Assembly: GCA_019247695.1 (NCBI GenBank)
Contig: JAFBAP010000047.1
Coordinates: 1-47,172, forward strand
Direction: 5' to 3'
DNA length: 47,172 bases
Origin: Verrucomicrobiota bacterium
GTDB taxonomy: Bacteria; Verrucomicrobiota; Verrucomicrobiia; Chthoniobacterales; JAFAMB01
In this document: positions 43,597 to 47,172 of the stretch, in pieces
Numbering within the stretch: position 1 is the first letter of the stretch
How the letters are laid out: each line of letters begins with the position of its first letter
The notes under the pieces: generated by a model
What the model was told of the DNA's origin: nothing
Database searches by the model: none
The model's input: the letters and a program-made list of their open reading frames with translations, nothing else
Made by a program: the position numbers and the translations under genes

Positions 43597-45597
43597 TTAT
43601 GAGCCGGTTGACGGCAGATGAGCGGGATTGATCACCGTCGGCGCCCGGCCCGAGAGTCTCCTGACCAACTCGAACATGTGCTGGGTTCCGCCCGGGCCAT
43701 CACCCCCTTGCCCATCCCACAAGCAAAGGAAACGCACGCGCGTGGCCCCGCGCGCCAGCGCGTTGTAAAGCATCCATAAGTTGGCGCGCTCGTACACATC
43801 GACGTGCGCCGGCGCTGGCCCGAGCTCATCCGGCATAATGAAGAAGGCGGCGCCCGGATGCGCCTTGACCTCATCGTAAAGCGCCTGCCACCGCGGATCG
43901 GCAAAAGAAACCGAATCTGCCAGAAACTCAGGTTCCTGCTTCGGCAGCCGAACCTCCAGATGCATTTTCCGGGCCAGGCATGCCCGGGCAAACAGCAGGT
44001 CGCCACCGCAGGCGGCCTGCGACAGCCCCAGATCCCCCTCCCGGACCCCAAGTTGGTCGAGTTCGGCCGCAATCGCTTCTGCCGCAGCCGCCGCCTTGCT
44101 CTCGGGAAAGCGCGCCGTTTCCCGCCCGGGCTTATCAATCATATGCCCGCTGAACAGGACCACACGTTCGGGCTCGAGCTTTGGATTCCCCGCGCTCGTG
44201 CGGGCCTGTTCACGCTCGAGCACTTCGATGGCCGCTCCGACCAGCTCGGGTCGAATCCCGAGGTCTCGCAGCAGCTGCAACTGCTGTTTGGAGGAATCAA
44301 GCGCGAACCAGTCGTTGTTGGCGACGGCAGCCGCCGATTTGTAGGCGCGCTGGACCGTCGTATTATCGGCAGCGAGCACCTCGAGCACCTCGAGTTCGGC
44401 CAGGCTGGCCCTGGCCCAGTAGTCGTTTGAGTCGCGACGCAGGCGGCAACTGGCCGCCCAGCGCACGCCGTGCACCATGGCAGGGACGTCCAGCTCAAGG
44501 TCACGCTGACCGGTGAGCTCCTGCCAGAGCCAGCCGAGCGTGACCGCGTTGATGCCCGGATAGAAGCCAAGCGGGTCCGCGCGGAACGCAGCCGAGTAGG
44601 CGCGCGCCGCCTCATGCAGGCGCGCTTCCTCCCAAATGGCCTCCTCGCGCCTTTGCGGAGCCGCCACGCCATCCCGCCGCCAGCGCGCCGCCCACTCGTC
44701 CTTGTAGGTGCGCCCGATCAGCCCGAGAGTCTCACCATTTTCGGGGTGGTCCCGGGCAACGGCTTGAAGCCACTGGCGCGCTTCCTCGTGCCGATCCAGG
44801 CGCTCAAGCGCCAAACCTTTCTGCTGCCGGCAGGCGAGATCCTTCGGTTCAAGCACGAGCGCCTGCTCAAACACCTCCAAGGCAAAACGGAAACTGCGCA
44901 GACGCATCAATGCCTTGCCGGCGGTGCGTAGCGCTTCCAGCCGCAGCACACGGGTGGGCATTTCCCCCGCGAGCACCAGCACATCCCCGGGCCGGCCGCG
45001 CTGGCGCGCCACTTCGACCCGATCCTGCCACGTTTCAAGCTTCTGCCAGTACTCGTTGACGTCGCCAACGCGCAACGAACGCCAGTCCGGCTCCTGCAGG
45101 TTGGGCAGAAGGTGGTAGACCGGACTGACCTTACGGCCATGCCAGGCCGCCATGGTCGCTTTAACCATGGTCACCAGCGCGGCCTTATCCGCCGTGAGCC
45201 TGTCCGGGTCAGGCCTGCCATCCTTGAGCGCGTAAGCCAACGTTCGGTCCGGCCCCACATCGAAGGGCAGATGACCGCGGCCACTTTGCAGCGCGATCAT
45301 GCCCCGGGCGCGCAGGGCGTGGCGCACGCCAAGTTCGTACCACACGTTCGGGTTATCGAGCGTCAGCTCCGCTACGACCAAATCGGCGAGCAGAAGCTCC
45401 TGGAACATGTCGGTTCGAATGTTGCCGGCGCGCTGTTCCCCGTCAGCACGCATGACCGCACATCCGGCCTCAATCAAGGCGGGCTGGATCACCTCGGCAA
45501 AGATGGCGTCGAAGTGAATGGGCCGTCCGTCCACGCCCGGCTTGGTGCCAAACGGCATCACCACAAACGCCTGTATCCCCGTAAGATCAGCACTCAA
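43597..45597 (-). CDS. TIR-like/TRAFs-binding-type TPR/SLOG-like protein
   Basis: This protein of about 666 residues has three parts. Residues about 6-160 form a TIR-like/deoxyribosyltransferase-like fold: QAFVVMPFGTKPG, MFQELLLADLVVAELTLDNPNVWYELGVRHAL, then FDVGPDRTLAYAL. Residues about 165-455 are helical and match the TRAFs-binding (DUF4071) family known from animal MAP3K5/ASK1 and bacterial relatives: ENGETLGLIGRTYKDEW and YPGINAVTLGWLW. Residues about 480-650 resemble a SLOG-type nucleotide-binding fold: VVLFSGHMIDKPGRETARFP and QAACGGDLLFARACLARK. I place the start at TTG 45597 because GGAGG lies 7 bases upstream; GTG 45642 would add 15 residues without an RBS. A nucleotide-sensing or nucleotide-cleaving role in stress or immunity is inferred. 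Confidence 0.8.
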   Translation of the reverse strand: MSADLTGIQAFVVMPFGTKPGVDGRPIHFDAIFAEVIQPALIEAGCAVMRADGEQRAGNIRTDMFQELLLADLVVAELTLDNPNVWYELGVRHALRARGMIALQSGRGHLPFDVGPDRTLAYALKDGRPDPDRLTADKAALVTMVKATMAAWHGRKVSPVYHLLPNLQEPDWRSLRVGDVNEYWQKLETWQDRVEVARQRGRPGDVLVLAGEMPTRVLRLEALRTAGKALMRLRSFRFALEVFEQALVLEPKDLACRQQKGLALERLDRHEEARQWLQAVARDHPENGETLGLIGRTYKDEWAARWRRDGVAAPQRREEAIWEEARLHEAARAYSAAFRADPLGFYPGINAVTLGWLWQELTGQRDLELDVPAMVHGVRWAASCRLRRDSNDYWARASLAELEVLEVLAADNTTVQRAYKSAAAVANNDWFALDSSKQQLQLLRDLGIRPELVGAAIEVLEREQARTSAGNPKLEPERVVLFSGHMIDKPGRETARFPESKAAAAAEAIAAELDQLGVREGDLGLSQAACGGDLLFARACLARKMHLEVRLPKQEPEFLADSVSFADPRWQALYDEVKAHPGAAFFIMPDELGPAPAHVDVYERANLWMLYNALARGATRVRFLCLWDGQGGDGPGGTQHMFELVRRLSGRAPTVINPAHLPSTGS

Positions 45598-45604
45598 TCG
45601 GTCG

Positions 45605-45609
45605 CCTCC
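45605..45609 (-). promoter_or_regulatory. Shine-Dalgarno GGAGG setting a TTG start
   Basis: GGAGG followed by CGACCGA and then TTG (45597-45595) is an ideal spacing of 7 bases. It decides the start of the TIR-like/SLOG gene in favour of TTG over the upstream GTG. Confidence 0.7.
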
Positions 45610-45696
45610 ACGCACGCAGGCTAAGCCGGATAAACCGGGCACTGCAAGTTTAGGGCTGAAGGTGAGAGGCGTTCGGGCCGAATATCTCGCCTCGAT

Positions 45697-45891
45697 TTAA
45701 ATCATGGATTCTTCAAGCAAAGCCAGGGCCGAATCGGAGAGACAGAATAGCACCCGGGTACCGGCCACCGGGACGAACCTCATGCGAAGGCCGTTTTCCC
45801 ATGGAGGTTCCTTCCTGGCACTCGAAAAGAAGCTGCTTAGCGAGCGTTCCTTGATCCTTGATATAGAAATGTAAGTAGTAGAGGCCGGCAC
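45697..45891 (-). pseudogene. fragment of a formylglycine-generating-enzyme (SUMF1-like) domain
   Basis: A 64-codon frame contains KEPPWENGLRMRFVPVAGTRVLF. This resembles the opening of SUMF1/FGE domains (usually ...N-S-L-G-M-x-F-V-P-V-P-G-T), which in related bacteria are often fused to Ser/Thr kinases. After LF the sequence loses family resemblance (CLSDSALALLEESMI) and stops. Only about 25 residues are recognisable, so this is a remnant, probably cut by the IS4-type element directly beside it. Alternatively it is a chance match in a short frame. Confidence 0.4.
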
Positions 45892-45900
45892 CCGTAAGCG

Positions 45901-47170
45901 CTAACTTGTTTTGAGAAAATTCTGCGCCTGGGACTGGCGTTTCCGAGGGGACTCGCGTAGCGCCGCGGCCAAGTCGTGCCAATTTTCGATCAACTCGCGC
46001 AGGCTCAGGCGCGGTTCGATCGCCCGCACGATTTGAGGAAAGGCCAAGCTAAATTCCCGCCACGAACTGGGCGCCCGTCGCTTCGGGCGAGACGAAACCC
46101 CAGGGGGAAATGGCGCGCGCGTGCGCCAAAAGCTTCTCGGTTAGCAGCGCCACAAATACTTTGCCGTACAGCCAGGCTTGGGCGCTGTCGTCCTGGCGCT
46201 TGGGCAAGTGGCCCAGTTGCACGATTTGCTTCAGGCGCTTAAAGACCAACTCGATCTGCCAGCGGTAGCGGTAGGCCTCCAGCACTTGGCCGGCGCTGAA
46301 GGCCGCAGCGACAAAGGTGCTCAGCACCAGGACGTACTGGGCAGAGAACAACGTTTCGGGTTGTAATTGCGAGCCGTTTTTGGTGGCCTCGCGCCGCAGC
46401 TTGGCCTGCGTGAGGGCGATGGCCGCCTTGGTCTTGCGCACCACGCACAAGCGCACCGCCAGCGCCGGGCGGCCATCGTGGGCAATCCAGACGGGCCACT
46501 CGGCTACTTGGCCCGTGTGGCAGAGGCTTTGGAGCCGCGCTTCCAGCTCAAAGGCCGAGCCGTCGGCCTGCTGGAGCCGGATGCCTTGCGCGTTGAGCCG
46601 CACGGTGAGCGCCGCACCTTGCTGGGCGGCATAATGCAAGCCCCGCGCGTGGCAATAGCCCCGATCGGCCACCCCCTGATCGCCGGCCCTCAAGGGCTAC
46701 TGCAGCAGCGATTCGCCGTTGCCTTTGCCTTCCCGCGCCGTGAGCTTGAAAAAATCGCACGCCAGCGTGGGCCATTGAAAGCTGTAGTGCAGGCGCCAGA
46801 GGCTGCCGCTCTGGCCGGGTTCTTGCACCAGGGTCGAATCGATCAACCGTAGGGCGGGGGTGCCGGCCGCTTCCAGCCGCACGCCCCGCTCCCGCCACAG
46901 GGCACAGCAGAGTTGGTAGAGCCAAGCCTTGCTTTTGCGTAGCGGCTTGAGCAAGGCCACATCCGATAGCTCGGCCCAGTGGGCCGCCCGGGCCCGCCCG
47001 GCGGTTTCGCGCAGCGAAAAGCCCGCGCCCACGTGCAGCAGCAGCACCCGTAAGAGCGTTTCGGCCGACTTGTCTGGACGCAAGCCCTTTAAGGCGCCAT
47101 GCTGCTGGGCCAGCGTCATCCAATCGGCCGGGAAAAAGGTCCGTAGCAGTTCCCAATCCTCATCGACCAC
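45901..47170 (-). pseudogene. IS4-family transposase with nonsense codon and frameshift, cut by the window edge
   Basis: The frame runs from at least 47170 (MVDEDWELLRTFFPADWM, possibly starting beyond the window). An in-frame TAG lies at 46699-46697 within ...GNGESLLQ-stop-PLRAGDQGVADRGY, where relatives read straight through. The frame continues to about 46100 (LLAHARAISPWG) and then shifts. The true end, SSWREFSLAFPQIVRAIEPRLSL ... RKRQSQAQNFLKTS, is in another frame and stops at TAG 45903-45901. Catalytic residues are visible: Asp in LRLIDSTLVQ, Asp in VADRGYCHARG and Glu in YRWQIELVFKRLKQ. Two lesions make it inactive. No terminal inverted repeat could be assigned; the other end lies outside the window. 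Confidence 0.8.
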
Positions 47171-47172
47171 AG

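Noticed and set aside
21598-47170. Stop-codon reassignment to explain three in-frame stops
   Set aside because: Both TGA and TAG are involved, two of the genes also carry frameshifts, and TGA, TAG and TAA all end other genes normally here.

Overview
The window looks like a piece of a high-GC, Gram-negative soil bacterium, most likely Verrucomicrobiota. The evidence is indirect: an LpxH-like phosphoesterase, a TonB receptor and a porin imply an outer membrane; the large Ser/Thr kinases carry the GAMGITY glycine loop common in that phylum; and intergenic repeats built from 'AGCCCAGGG...CCCTGGGCT' and 'CCCCTTCGGGG' hairpins are of a kind I associate with verrucomicrobial and planctomycetal genomes. 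No rRNA, tRNA, CRISPR array or replication origin was seen.

Layout. 0-15.5 kb is mostly housekeeping and envelope: a COG2908 phosphoesterase, a small unknown protein, a CHAD protein, an OmpR/CusS-type two-component pair, a secreted beta-propeller/phosphoesterase, a TonB receptor divergent from a flippase plus COG4280 membrane protein pair, and a two-domain polyphosphate:AMP phosphotransferase. 15.5-16.1 kb is repeat-rich non-coding DNA. 16.1-20.3 kb has a membrane-anchored beta-helical repeat protein and a TlpA-like thioredoxin. 20.6-25.4 kb is a decay zone: a truncated copy of a protease/MBL cassette, a dead IS1634-type element and a porin split by an in-frame TGA.

25.6-45.6 kb is a dense block of signalling or conflict-type genes: a zinc ribbon-kinase-nSTAND-TPR protein; an MpaB-family oxygenase; a three-gene cassette (a protein carrying both a subtilisin-type serine protease and an HExxH metalloprotease, a ComEC-like MBL hydrolase, and a small membrane protein); an 1820-residue kinase followed by two apparent pseudokinase domains, a membrane segment, seven PEGA repeats and Sel1 repeats; and a TIR-like/TRAFs-binding/SLOG-like protein. 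The window ends in a formylglycine-generating-enzyme fragment and a broken IS4-type transposase.

The best candidate for an undescribed system is the cassette at 31.07-37.13 kb. It has a complete Asp/His/Ser triad plus an HETTH...E zinc site in one polypeptide, an MBL gene 17 bases downstream, and a second, decayed copy 10.4 kb upstream. That copy keeps the same promoter-proximal palindromes. Also notable are the TIR-like/TRAFs-binding/SLOG protein next to a kinase (reminiscent of animal ASK1), the kinase with two pseudokinases, and a 95-base nested inverted repeat in the TonB/flippase divergent promoter. Functional links between these genes are inference from domains and position only.
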